This document shows positions 22,734 to 32,775 of a DNA stretch of 64,000 nt, piece by piece (within the stretch, counting starts at the first letter, position 1; each line of letters opens with the position of its first letter). The stretch comes from Capronia americana (Eukaryota > Ascomycota > Eurotiomycetes > Chaetothyriales > Herpotrichiellaceae). The translations under genes and the position numbers were made by a program. Under the pieces are notes generated by a model. That model searched no databases, was not told the origin of the DNA, and saw only the letters and a program-made list of their open reading frames with translations. The DNA lies in NCBI GenBank assembly GCA_016110215.1, contig JADWQD010000006.1, positions 1 to 64,000 on the forward strand. The letters are read 5' to 3'.

Positions 22734-23448
22734 CCTTGCGTTGCAGCGATGACTTCTAATTCATATCGGATTCTTGGACAAGTCGAGCAATAAATGGCCC
22801 TGCTGTAAGTCATATCCCATCTGCCTCAGCCACTTCCCAGCGGATTGGCGGGCAATGTCCATGCGGACGTCATACACAGTCCTTGGACCGCCATCAAACC
22901 TCCAGGCAATTCTCGCACTCCCATGAACGTCCAGACTTCGTCATCAGGGTTACCGGCCTCCAATACGATCTGTGGGGAGAGGACTCTGGGGCGGTACCGT
23001 GGAAGGAAATGGGCGGTAACTGTCTCCAAGCTGCTCTGGCAGAGGCATGTAGGTGATTGGCTCCCAGTGCCGAAGAGCCATAATGCCGGCAATCCTCGGC
23101 ATTAGGCATGGCACAAGCACTCCACATGGCAGTCAGTCAAGTCTTGAGCCATGAGCCGAACCCCGTTTGTATCTTTTCCAGCCTTCTCCATCCTATGACA
23201 GCACTTTACAGCGGCTGAGAATGTAGAGAGAATCCGGGGAGTTCCTGGAGAAATCCTTCTTCGTTCGGGAGCAGTCCTTCGAATGACAAATGCGGTTGTT
23301 CATACATCAAAGGGAGACCGCCTGCGTCGTCTTCAGACCCTAGAGAATCGTCTCTCCTACATCCACTCTGTGCAAACAAACCACGATGCTTGTGGTATCG
23401 TGAGTCCAGTCAGGAGTCTCTCCGTAGCTGTACTCTGAGACAAGCGAC
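22734..23448. promoter_or_regulatory. Divergent promoter region between Ldh2-type and hydrolase genes
   Basis: 715 bp with no gene. It contains the perfect inverted repeat at 23081-23104 described separately. The short frame over 22826-23127 on the minus strand shows no domain. Confidence 0.55.
23081..23104. promoter_or_regulatory. Palindromic CCG-N8-CGG operator-like site
   Basis: TAATGCCG at 23081-23088 and its exact reverse complement CGGCATTA at 23097-23104 with an 8-nt spacer. Inverted CCG/CGG half-sites are the classical target of Zn2Cys6 dimers, and the 8-bp perfect arms make chance less likely than for the shorter motifs nearby. The regulator at 18719-21286 is the natural candidate (inference). 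Confidence 0.5.
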
Positions 23449-24724
23449 ATGGCACAACACCGAGACAATGGCACGACAAATCATGCAGACGGCACAAGAA
23501 TCGACCTCAGCATTCCGCCATCGTCAGCCTCGGTGACGGTCAAGATCATTGATATTGCCAGCGTCAACAATGTACCCTCGCACGCGCTCTTCACACCTCC
23601 AGTGAAGGGCATAGACGTTCACGGAGCCCCTTCATTCTGTTTCCTAATCGAACATTCCTCGGGTCAAAAGGTTTTGTTCGACCTGGGCATCCGCAAGGAC
23701 TGGGAGAACCTTGCTCCAGCCATTACAGAGCGGTTCAAGAAGGTCGGCCATCAGCCTGTGGCGGAGAAGAACGTATCCGAGCTGTTAGACGAGTTCGGTG
23801 TGGGCAAGGACAACGTTAACGCTGTCATTTGGAGGTAAGTCGGTCTCTAAAAGGCCTGCCGTTGAGATCTGAATCAGCGCTGACAGCCACCACAGCCACG
23901 CTCATTGGGATCACACCGGCGACATGTCGACGTTCCCAGGCCACACGGATTTGGTCGTCGGTCCCGGGTTCAAGGATTATTATCTCGGCGGAGACGGCAA
24001 CTCGGCGTTGGGCGGGATCCTACCAAGTGATGTAGAGTAAGTCTCCGTTCCCGCTATTCTTGCGGCAGAATGTGCATGATATAATGGACCGCGTTTGGCT
24101 AACTTGGTGCTTTTCAAACACAGAGGACGCCTCGTGCGCGAGATTAGCTTCAAGGAACCCAACATCGTCAAGATTGGCCACTTTCCCGCCTATGACTACT
24201 TCAACGACGGTTCGATGTACCTGCTCGACAGTCCCGGACACTGCGTCGGTCATCTCTGTGCGTTGGTCCGCACCAGCACGTCGCCAGACACATTCATTTT
24301 CATGGGTGGTGACGCCGCGCACCATTGTGGCGAGTTCCGCCCATCTCAGTACGTGCCCTTGCCTGACACCATCACGCTTTATCAGCACGGTCGCCATGCC
24401 CCGTTCTGTCCGGCATCATGGTATGAAGACCTGCAGATCTCGCGACACCGGGATCCCAAAGGCCCATTGTGGCAGCCGTCTTTTGGTCACAATATGGAAG
24501 AGGTCATGACCACCATCGGACACATGCAGGAGTGCGACGGCGACGAGAACGTCTTTGTCATCCTCGCTCATGACGCGTCCGTGAGATCTCTTAATGTGCC
24601 CACGTTTCCAGACTCGATCAACGACTGGAAAAGTCGTGGGTTAGGTACGGAGCTCAAATGGAGCTGGATCGGCGAGATCTTGTCTACCATGGAGTCCAAT
24701 GGGGAAAAAGTACCTAGAATGTAG
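23449..24724 (+). CDS. Metallo-beta-lactamase-fold hydrolase (lactonase-like)
   Basis: Three exons: 23449-23834, 23896-24036, 24124-24724, in phase, 375 residues. The junction of exons 1 and 2 creates the metal-binding SHAHWDHTGD (HxHxDH at residues 130-135). Further ligands are likely His215 in DSPGHCVGH, Asp239 in FMGGDAAHH and the late His in ILAHDAS. The family hydrolyses esters, lactones or lactams with two zinc ions, and fungal members of this group are often found in catabolic clusters. Opening the ester or lactone made by the Baeyer-Villiger enzyme would suit it (inference). No signal peptide, so cytosolic. Divergent from the Ldh2-type gene. Confidence 0.93.
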
Positions 24725-25651
24725 ATTCCATGGAAACACCCTCGTCATATCTAGAGTCCATGTATCCTCCTTCGTTGGGTTGGAAGTTGTGAGCAGGATG
24801 TTGCCATAAGCCTACCTATAACTTGTCGGTGACTTGGCACCTGATTCTAATTGGCGTAATGGTCACAAAAGTTCTCATTCTCCTCTCTGTCCTCTTACAG
24901 TTCCGTCCCACTCATGCCGGCTTCAGAAGGACCAGAAATGGTCCGCTTCAGAAACAACGGAATCGTGTAGATGCCTCCACTGCCCCAAGTGTTGCGCCTG
25001 AAGGGTTGCGCCACCAGGTAAAGCATCCGGGCGGAGCATTTGGGCGCGGCTGCGAGGACTCGCGCCACCGCCTGTTCCGACGTCAAAGAAGATGCCGTTT
25101 TTTGTGTCTCTGCTCTCTAGCTGTCAGTGAGTCTTCTTCGTCCGTCAACTTTGGACCCTCTCAGAGCGTACGCCATGGACTTGTCCATTCATTGACAGTG
25201 ACATCGAAGGTAACGGCGCCTTTTTCCTCGTATTCCGAGTCAATTACCAGTGGTGGAGATTGCCCTGCCAAGGAATTGTTCTCCGTACTAGGACTCGCTT
25301 CGAACCTTCAGCGTCAATATCACGACGCCAGTCTGTCCAAGTAGACGCCTTGTGGAATGTTCTCCTAGTCCTGTACTGCTGTGCAAGGCGTACAGCGCCA
25401 CGCGCTCTTAATCCTTGCATGGATTCTCAAGCTGGAATCAAAACTCAAAACGCCCCAAAAACCATCGACTTGGCAATGCACAGCCTGCTATCCTATCTCT
25501 CACTTCCTGACCCTGTGGCGGCTCCCTTATCGGGTGTGGAAACGATGCGAGCCTGGAATACGTGGGAGCGCAGGATTGAAGCTATAAGGGGGCAATTTGT
25601 CCAGCACGGCATCGAATTTCGACGTTCTGCCATCTCTGGCATTCAGCCGGC
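24725..25651. other. Intergenic with possible decayed coding remnant
   Basis: 927 bp without a convincing gene. On the minus strand two protein-like pieces occur out of frame with each other: one over about 25180-25270 (contains VIDSEYEEKGAVTFDVTVNE) and one ending at 24895 (contains ARMLYLVAQPFRRNTWGSGG). Neither is recognised. They may be chance or the remains of a gene. Confidence 0.3.
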
Positions 25652-27942
25652 ATGATGTTGTCCAGCATCGCCATTTGGCTTTTGCTCCTTCTCAGAGCCT
25701 TAGGACGATCAACAGAAGCGACACCAAGATCAGGTGTCAGTCTAACTCAACTACCCCGAACATCCACCGCCACGGGAGGCTCCAGAAGCACCATCACCAG
25801 TCCCCCACGCCAGCACCGATGGAAAAGAGAACAGGCTCAACTCTACATTGATGGCACTTCGCAAGACTCCTTTCCCCCCTGGATCTGTGGGTGGGAGCAA
25901 TATGACGATCCGGGATATGACGACGATGGCGATTTTCAAGACTGGGCGCCCGAGGTTCATTGCCCGATATATCATACTTGTAGCGCTTCGGGAACCAACT
26001 TCTGCTGCGCAAGTGCTGGGAGCTGTGTCGATTTGGTCACCACATGTCAAGACGTCTCCGTAGGGCTTCTGACTTATGCAAGCCAAGGAACACTGTTCTG
26101 GTAGGACACCAAACACAAATAAGACATTGGATTCTGACGCTCATAGCAACGTCGTTGCGAACACGAATGCTTGGGGCGAGTCGAGGAAATGTTGTCCAAC
26201 ATATCTTCCAGCAGCTACGGCATATGGTTGTGGAGTCTGCGACTGGTTCCCAACCGTGTTCCCAGGAGAGTCGATGCTCAGTCAAAGTGCAGGGACGAGA
26301 TTGTCGTATACGTTTGACCTGGAGTATGGATTGTATACCGACTTGGGCGACGCCCGGGGGGGCTCTGAATCAACTGTGCCAGGCGCGAGCATTACAACAA
26401 CTGCAATCATTACATGGGCCACCGACCCTGTTGGTATACTCAATGCTATCCACGACAATGCACCCGAATGTGTAAACGGCATGACAGCACGTTGCCCCGA
26501 TCTGTTCGAGTCGGCACAAAATGCGGTGCAACAACCCGATCCCCTGTTGTCTTTCTGTGTCGGTCTCGAACTTAATGAATGCCCAGGCTTGTGCCTGAAT
26601 GGATCCGAGCCGGCAGATTACCTCAGATGGGCCATGCATACTTGTGAAGGTTCGGTCATATTGAACACGACGACTCCCCCAACCAACTTCTCCCAGTTGT
26701 GGGTTGAATACAACAATACGAGAGCAGCTGCATATGAATCACTCTTCCCGTGGGGTTGGCGGCTCCAGTACAACCCGAGACTCGTTGTTGGCCAACAGGG
26801 TCCGGAATGCACCACTGTCAGCTCCAAGCTTCTGGCATTTGCAGCCATCAATCTGGCCGTGGCTGCTCTTGTACTCACCATCGGACGTCGCGTTGTTATA
26901 GCATGGCTCACATGCGGTCATTGTGGTAAAAAAGGTACCAGAATGTGGCCCCTGAACGCCGCCATATCCATCGCGCTGAATCTGGGTGCGAACTACATCA
27001 ATGCTCTTCTTACCCAGAAGTTTCCAGGGTTTGCCGAAGTTCCTTTGATGGGACTGTTCCTCTTCTGGGCTTCACGACCTAGGTTGTCTTGGATTGTGGC
27101 AGTGCTTGTCAAAATTCAAAAGAAAGAGAGCATGTACTTTGGACTGGCTGCTTCGACCATGCTTAGTGAACTGGTGCTTCAAGGAGTTGGCTCGGTGTAC
27201 CTTGGCATAACCGTCAATCACGCTCGCAAGTATGGATATTACAAGCTGAAACACTTGCAGTATGTACCTCATGGGAGTGATGCACTCATCATGTATTCTG
27301 GTGCATTGCTGTGGATTTGCTCTGTAGGAGCATTCGTGATCATGGCTATTCTCACATTTACTCCGTTGGGCGGGTTGCTGAGCTTCGGGCTGAGCAGCAT
27401 CTCGGAGAAATTGGCGAAAAGGATGGCCAAGTATCGTCAGTACTTGCGTGGCTTGACACAGAAACATCCAGCCATGGGAGCACACGGCTCACGTCCTGAA
27501 GCAAAGACTCAGGTAAACGTTCAGATATCGGAAACTGCAACCTTGGAGATGGACCGAGATCTGCTCGACTGGATTGGCTCCCTCAAACGCATGGGATTTG
27601 CGGAAAACTTTGTTTCAAACATACAGAGGCTGATGGGGTTCATGGTTTATCCATGGATCGGGCAGTGGCTGTTCTGGGCAGGGTTCCTGAGGATGGCCGC
27701 TGAATCGTAAGTTGACTGAAAAGTTCCAGGTCCTCCAATGCTGGAAGCAGATCATGCCACCATTATAACTGCATGCCCGAGAGAAGCCAGCTCCTGACGC
27801 TTTCTAGGTACTGTCCTCCAGTTTTATGGAGCAATACGGCCATCTGGGTCACGTTCTCGGGTCTAGGTATGTGCCACCACATATGAAGGCCACCACTCCG
27901 ACTGATTTGAAACTAGGCATAGTGACGGGAGCTGCTTTGTAG
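25652..27942 (+). CDS. Unrecognised secretory-pathway membrane protein with Cys-rich ectodomain
   Basis: Four exons: 25652-26100, 26147-27706, 27808-27866, 27917-27942, in phase, 697 residues. An N-terminal signal peptide (MMLSSIAIWLLLLLRALG) precedes a luminal or extracellular region rich in Cys (e.g. CPIYHTCSASGTNFCCASAG and later RKCCPTYLPAATAYGCGVC) with several N-glycosylation sequons. About five hydrophobic segments fill the second half, from SSKLLAFAAINLAVAALVLT on. The last two small exons add a final hydrophobic stretch (WVTFSGLGIVTGAAL) at the extreme C-terminus. I recognise no family. Possibly a sensor or surface protein. It lies at the right end of the accessory block, inside the pair of dispersed repeats. 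Confidence 0.8.
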
Positions 27943-29342
27943 AGACCGGGACGCTCCGAACTGGGACTGGAATTCGTAACTTACCATTCCAATACGGTCT
28001 TCTCCCGTGAAGCTTGATGAAGGACACGAAAGAATTCTCAACCGGTGCTCGGTGCGGAGCGATTAGCACATTACTAGGTTGACGTGTGCTTGAACTCGGT
28101 CATTCCGCCATTGTCAACCAAGAAGCCACTGGTTACAATGAGAATGTTGGGACTCTGAAGAAGTCGCGAATCCGTCCTCGACGCTGAGTGGGCATCATTG
28201 TGTCTGGGGAGAATTCCAGAAGCGCAGCAGCACTGCGGCTCGTCCTTTTCTCCTCCAGCTCCGCAATTGTCTCTTGACATCGGCAGCAAAATGGCTCCGG
28301 AACACCAACAGCTGGCATCTATGGGTCAGTGATCTACCAAATTTTGACATTTGATTGATCAGACCTTTGCACAAAGAGTCTCAATTAGACATCATGAGCC
28401 CACTTTATACGCGGCCTTAATGTCTTTCTGCCTACTGTGAGCTTTACACATTAGTTGCGGTTAAAGGTACGTCTTCTGGGAATCCCTACGACGCTGCTGA
28501 ACATCTTGTATTGCATTTGGTGGCTCTCGCCCCTCAATCATGTCGGCACAAGCGTTTGGTGCTTTCCTCAGGCGGATTTCCCGGCAATGACTTGCACCGC
28601 CAAGCCGCCACCAATTACGTCAGGCCAATTTTACCACCAAAAGCCACTGTCCTACCATCCAATCCGCCTTTCCTTCTTCATTTAATAGTTGCTCATCGTC
28701 CGACAACGCCTGTGGTTAGCAGGGTGAGCTGGCCCAGCCGAGCCTAAGCCGACGTTGAGCCGGGCGCGAGCAGTAAAAGCGGCGCGAGGTCACGTGGGAT
28801 GGAAGGGGACAGGCGTCGAGATTCCGGCTGTGAAACAAAGTATCCTAGGCCTCGATATCTGGGAAGGACGACCGTTTTACGATGTGATTGGGTGCGGCGA
28901 TCTTGCTGTCATCCAGATGCGCGTGCGCAGACGAGGAAGCTTCCTGCATCCAAACTTATCAGCGTCGAAATGATTCTCGCTTCAACGTCCCCAACTTCAA
29001 TTCCGCATTCGCCATTTCAGCTCTCCGCGAAGAAAATCTTTCAAAGGAGCACGTCTCCAACTGTTGAAAGCTCGACATGCTCATTTATGAAAATTGTCCT
29101 CCACAGCACGGTTTGCTGAACCCGATTGGGGGGTGACCTGTCACAGACAGGCTGTTGCATTTTGCAACGGCGTCGACTCGAGCACTTTACGCTTCCAATG
29201 CGCCACTTCGGTGCCATTTGAGAGCAAAAAGCAGTCGGTGAGTTACTACCATGGCGTGTAGTGTCAAAGACCATCGCGGTCTTCAAGCAGGAAATTCCTA
29301 CTGTGGCTTCGTCCAGCTGAAGCCAGCCACGCGACCATGTGA
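27943..29342. other. Intergenic, holds dispersed repeat copy B
   Basis: 1.4 kb with no recognised gene. A 61-codon frame on the minus strand (28318-28133, contains CCRCQETIAELEEKRTSR) looks somewhat protein-like, but there is no other support. The dispersed repeat copy lies at 28711-28820. Confidence 0.5.
28711..28820 (+). repeat. Dispersed direct repeat, copy B
   Basis: Partner of 5775-5892 in the same orientation, about 22.9 kb away. The two copies bracket the whole accessory block including the unrecognised membrane protein. Everything to the right is mostly conserved housekeeping genes. Confidence 0.85.
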
Positions 29343-30452
29343 TCACGCGGCCAGGGCCAGCGCGGCCATGGCGCGGACACCAGCTTCAGTCTTGTGGCCA
29401 CCGATGAAGCCGCTGGCGTGAACAAAGACAGCTCCATTCTCAACTGCATCTCCTAGGAGAGCGTCAAGTTCTTCGTCTCTTACCCCACGCCATGGTTCTG
29501 GGAGGCTCTTCCTGTTCTCGAAGCTCGAAAAGTCCTTGCTGACTGCCTGGATTCTCCATTTCGAGCCGGGCTCTTCCTTTTCCGGATAGATCACAAAGAG
29601 CATCTTCTTGTCTGCCGGAAGATTGCTTTCCTCCTCAATGTTGTACAGGTGTTCTTTCCAAGGGATCCCAGCGCGAGGCAGTACCATGAGCTGGCCAGAC
29701 GGATGAGCGGCGGTGCGCCGGTCGAATGCTTCCTTGACGACGGTGCGGGCGGGTAGCCAGGCGGTGGCAGCACCGTGGAGCTTGCGCAGGAAGGCAGTAC
29801 CCATAAATGTGGACGCTTGAGAGAAGCGGTGGTCCTCCTCCGCCTGCGGTTGTTCTGGAGTCGCTCTCGAGGGCGCACCTAGAGTGAGAGGATCTTCATG
29901 GTTCATGTCGTTTACCAAGCTCGCAAGCGTGACACCTGTGTCTTTGAACTTTTGCTCGATGCCCGCCTCTTGCAATTTAGATCCGTCGTATTTTGAGATT
30001 CCATTATCGTTGGCGTCAACTGCCTCGATGAAGTCATCATACAGTTTGCGGAAGAGAAGCTCGACATCTGGGTGGTCAATGGGGAGTTTGGTATGCTGAG
30101 CAATAATGGCTTTGCCAAAATGCATGTAGACCAGCCCAGCGGAGGAAAGCTTTGTCTTGTGGTCGGGGAATGCGGTGTCAAACGTTCGCTGATGGTGGTC
30201 GTATCGATTCTTCAAAGCGTCATATTCACCGCCAACATCGACAACAGTGTGGCAGGTCTCCAGCACGGCTGGGTCTCGAGTGCGGACGAGGGCAGCCGAG
30301 GCGTACTCTGGAAGGAGACGAAGCATGTAGACTGCTAGGGCTTCATCTGCGTGGAAGTGGCCATTATGAGTTCCAATCAAGGGAGGATTCGTCTTGAGCC
30401 GCTTCGTCGCGATTTCTGTAGCCATTTTGGTCAATCTACGGAACATGCACAA
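29343..30452 (-). CDS. MYG1: MYG1 family 3'-5' exoribonuclease (DHH-type)
   Basis: Single exon, 369 residues from the first Met; a second Met at residue 10 (MATEIATK) is an equally good start. The metal-binding motif GTHNGHFHADE is at about 27-37, VDVGGEYD at about 71-78 and the DHH motif in NRYDHHQR at about 82-89. RFSQASTFMG and the C-terminal HASGFIGGHKTEAG are also typical. MYG1 proteins are nuclear and mitochondrial RNA exonucleases that process pre-ribosomal and mitochondrial RNA. The N-terminus before MATEI could be a weak mitochondrial signal. Head-to-head with ICE2 across about 950 bp. Confidence 0.95.
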   Translation of the reverse strand: MCMFRRLTKMATEIATKRLKTNPPLIGTHNGHFHADEALAVYMLRLLPEYASAALVRTRDPAVLETCHTVVDVGGEYDALKNRYDHHQRTFDTAFPDHKTKLSSAGLVYMHFGKAIIAQHTKLPIDHPDVELLFRKLYDDFIEAVDANDNGISKYDGSKLQEAGIEQKFKDTGVTLASLVNDMNHEDPLTLGAPSRATPEQPQAEEDHRFSQASTFMGTAFLRKLHGAATAWLPARTVVKEAFDRRTAAHPSGQLMVLPRAGIPWKEHLYNIEEESNLPADKKMLFVIYPEKEEPGSKWRIQAVSKDFSSFENRKSLPEPWRGVRDEELDALLGDAVENGAVFVHASGFIGGHKTEAGVRAMAALALAA

Positions 30453-31407
30453 GATTCAAAGAGAAGCGGTGGTGATGCGGAGGATTTCAAGTGACGAAGC
30501 CTTCAAAAATATTTGATCGCAATTCAAATCCTGGGGAGATGACGGATTATCGTTATACCGAGATCCGGACAGACACCCGCAGAGTAGTTGTTCATTCTGT
30601 GCTTGCAATCTGTCCCTTTTGTATAGCAGGGCTTTGGACCGTCCTAGTGTACTCGTCCTGTGTAGATTCAAGACGGTGTACACGGTTGGGCTGTCCTCGC
30701 CTCGCCTCGACCATTTCCAAGTCGTCGGCGCTCTGGTAGCGATCCGCGGCACGAACCAAACTGTTTGGGGAAGAAGACCTAGGCGGAATCCAGATCTCGG
30801 TGGGGTATTGTTAGTTATAGTTCTACCAAGGACGTTACAATCTGCGTTGTGCGCATGTGGCTATCTTGCGGTGAGAAAAAGTGCGAAGGGACGCTGGGCT
30901 GTAGCTTAAAAGCTCCAAGTAGAGATTGCGCGTTGTGACTTTGGCAAAGCACAATTCTTCCAAGGTCCTGCAGCTGCTTTGCCCTGTTGCGCTGCCTTGC
31001 CGACAACGTGGCACCTGACGTCTGTTGATCGAGTTTCTTGAAATCCGGCTGGCCATCTGGACCTTGATTTTCGCCAGTCGAATCGCGTAGCACGCGACTT
31101 CCTCTTTCGCCTGCCTATTTATTTTCTCTTCTTCACTTTGCCGCCGCGAGGAAATAAAGATTCACACCTGCCGCTCTTTTGGCACCGCGAAAGTCAACCC
31201 AGATTTCACCGCGAACGCCATCGGAATGACATGTGAAAATCCAGACGGCGACATCATCACGAACTACACACAGCCAGTCTAACGGACGCAGCAGCACTCG
31301 AGCCAAGAGAGCCATCAAGACGCTTGGGACGGTCAAACATCTGCGCCCATGACAGCGCGAGCGAATCTGTCCTGACTGCATATTGACTCCCTGCCGGCAC
31401 CCCGCCA
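30453..31407. promoter_or_regulatory. Divergent intergenic region MYG1 / ICE2
   Basis: 955 bp between diverging starts. No coding evidence; short frames only. Confidence 0.5.
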
Positions 31408-32775
31408 TTGTCCAACCCAGCGACCGACCGAATGTTGTTCCGCGCCCTATCCGCGATCCTCTTCCTGACGCTCATTATTGTCCTGATTCCACTGACTTTC
31501 GATGTTGGTGGACGCGACGCCGGTCTCGCCTTCTCCCTGTCGATATCGTCCTTCTACTTCATCCTCTCCCTGTTGCGCCTATCCACTCCGGATGGATCCA
31601 GCTTCAGGAGGGCCATCGTCAACATCCTGCGCGGCGTCCAGTTGCTGATATTGCCCATACTATGCATCTGGGCCCTGGGAAGATTCTCGGTCGACGCAGA
31701 CAACAGTTCAGGCTGGGTGGAAAGGACATTCAGAACAAGCAAAGACTTTCTCACGCCAAATCCGGACCTCTGGCAGTCCATCGTCGGAAGAGAAGGCCTT
31801 GTCGAAAATGTTACGCTTGGAACCTGGGACATCCTCCTGCGCTGGTCGTCGCCAATTTTCCAACTACTCGAAGGTTTCTGCAGCCTACTAGTCATTCAGG
31901 CCATCGGGCAGTTCACTCGATGGCTGGTCAACAGGAGCGAATGGAGCGACGCCTGGCTGCTTACCCTGTTGGTCACTTCCGCAGGAGTTGTCTCTAGTTC
32001 GGTCTATTTCCTCTGGAGAGTCCTGCAATTCCCCGATATCTCTAGCATCGACTCCATGCTCATCGGCATTGCTATTGCATCGGCTATATTTCTCTGCGGC
32101 TACGGAGTCGTCTCGGGTCGCGGCACAGCTACAGAATCTTCTTTGCTGTTTGCCTACATTGTGCTCTGCATATACCAGATCTTTACCGACTACAAGCCGA
32201 ACGTTTCCCCTGCAGACGCCGGCATGGCTACCGCAGCTCCGGACTTTCCGCCATTTCCGCCTATCATCATGTCTTCCTACACTGCCTTGATGGTGGCCCT
32301 TTCGTCCCTTCCAGGTGCATTAGTCAATGCTTTGGACTTCGTTGCCGCAGCCTTCAAAGCAGTCACACCCTCCGTTCTGATCTCCCTCGGATATCGGCTA
32401 TTTGTGTTCTATTCTTCGACCCGCATCATTCCAGCCATCAACGAAAGCGGTGCTCGCGGACTTAGTATGGAACCATCTCTTGAGGACACCAACGCAGGGA
32501 ACCAATTCTTAGCGTTTTTGTCGTGGTTTTCACCCAGCATCCTTATTGCAGTCTACACCAGCCTTCTTATGCAGCATTTTGCGACCACCATGGGTGGCTA
32601 CGCTCCGGGACTGACCGAGACCATTGGTGCATGGTGGAGCGGCAACGGCGAGCCAGTAATGAACGGGAATTTGTGGAAGTGGGTCAATCTGGTTGGCACA
32701 ATGACACTCTATGCCATTGAGCTGTGGTTGGGCAAGGAGGACGACATGAACGGCGACCACTGGAAAGTGGATTGA
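31408..32775 (+). CDS. ICE2: ICE2 family ER membrane protein
   Basis: Single exon, 455 residues, with about ten hydrophobic segments. The layout follows yeast Ice2: an N-terminal helix ending LIPLTFDVGGRDAGLAFS, then SPIFQLLEGFCSLLVIQAIG and a helix with LLVTSAGVVSSSVYFLWRV. Next is GYGVVSGRGTATESSLLFAY, matching the yeast GIVSQKGSVIESSLFFAY region. Ice2 controls cortical ER shape, its inheritance and phospholipid synthesis for membrane growth through the Nem1-Spo7/Pah1 axis. An upstream Met rather than MLF (residue 9) is chosen because it opens the frame; either is possible. Confidence 0.92.
   Translation: MSNPATDRMLFRALSAILFLTLIIVLIPLTFDVGGRDAGLAFSLSISSFYFILSLLRLSTPDGSSFRRAIVNILRGVQLLILPILCIWALGRFSVDADNSSGWVERTFRTSKDFLTPNPDLWQSIVGREGLVENVTLGTWDILLRWSSPIFQLLEGFCSLLVIQAIGQFTRWLVNRSEWSDAWLLTLLVTSAGVVSSSVYFLWRVLQFPDISSIDSMLIGIAIASAIFLCGYGVVSGRGTATESSLLFAYIVLCIYQIFTDYKPNVSPADAGMATAAPDFPPFPPIIMSSYTALMVALSSLPGALVNALDFVAAAFKAVTPSVLISLGYRLFVFYSSTRIIPAINESGARGLSMEPSLEDTNAGNQFLAFLSWFSPSILIAVYTSLLMQHFATTMGGYAPGLTETIGAWWSGNGEPVMNGNLWKWVNLVGTMTLYAIELWLGKEDDMNGDHWKVD

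Noticed and set aside
24823..25344. 173-codon plus-strand frame
   Set aside because: No domain and a composition unlike neighbouring genes; probably chance.
5775..28820. Starship-type giant transposon
   Set aside because: No DUF3435 tyrosine-recombinase captain is visible in the window, and the repeats are longer than typical Starship ends; only the bracketing itself is reported.
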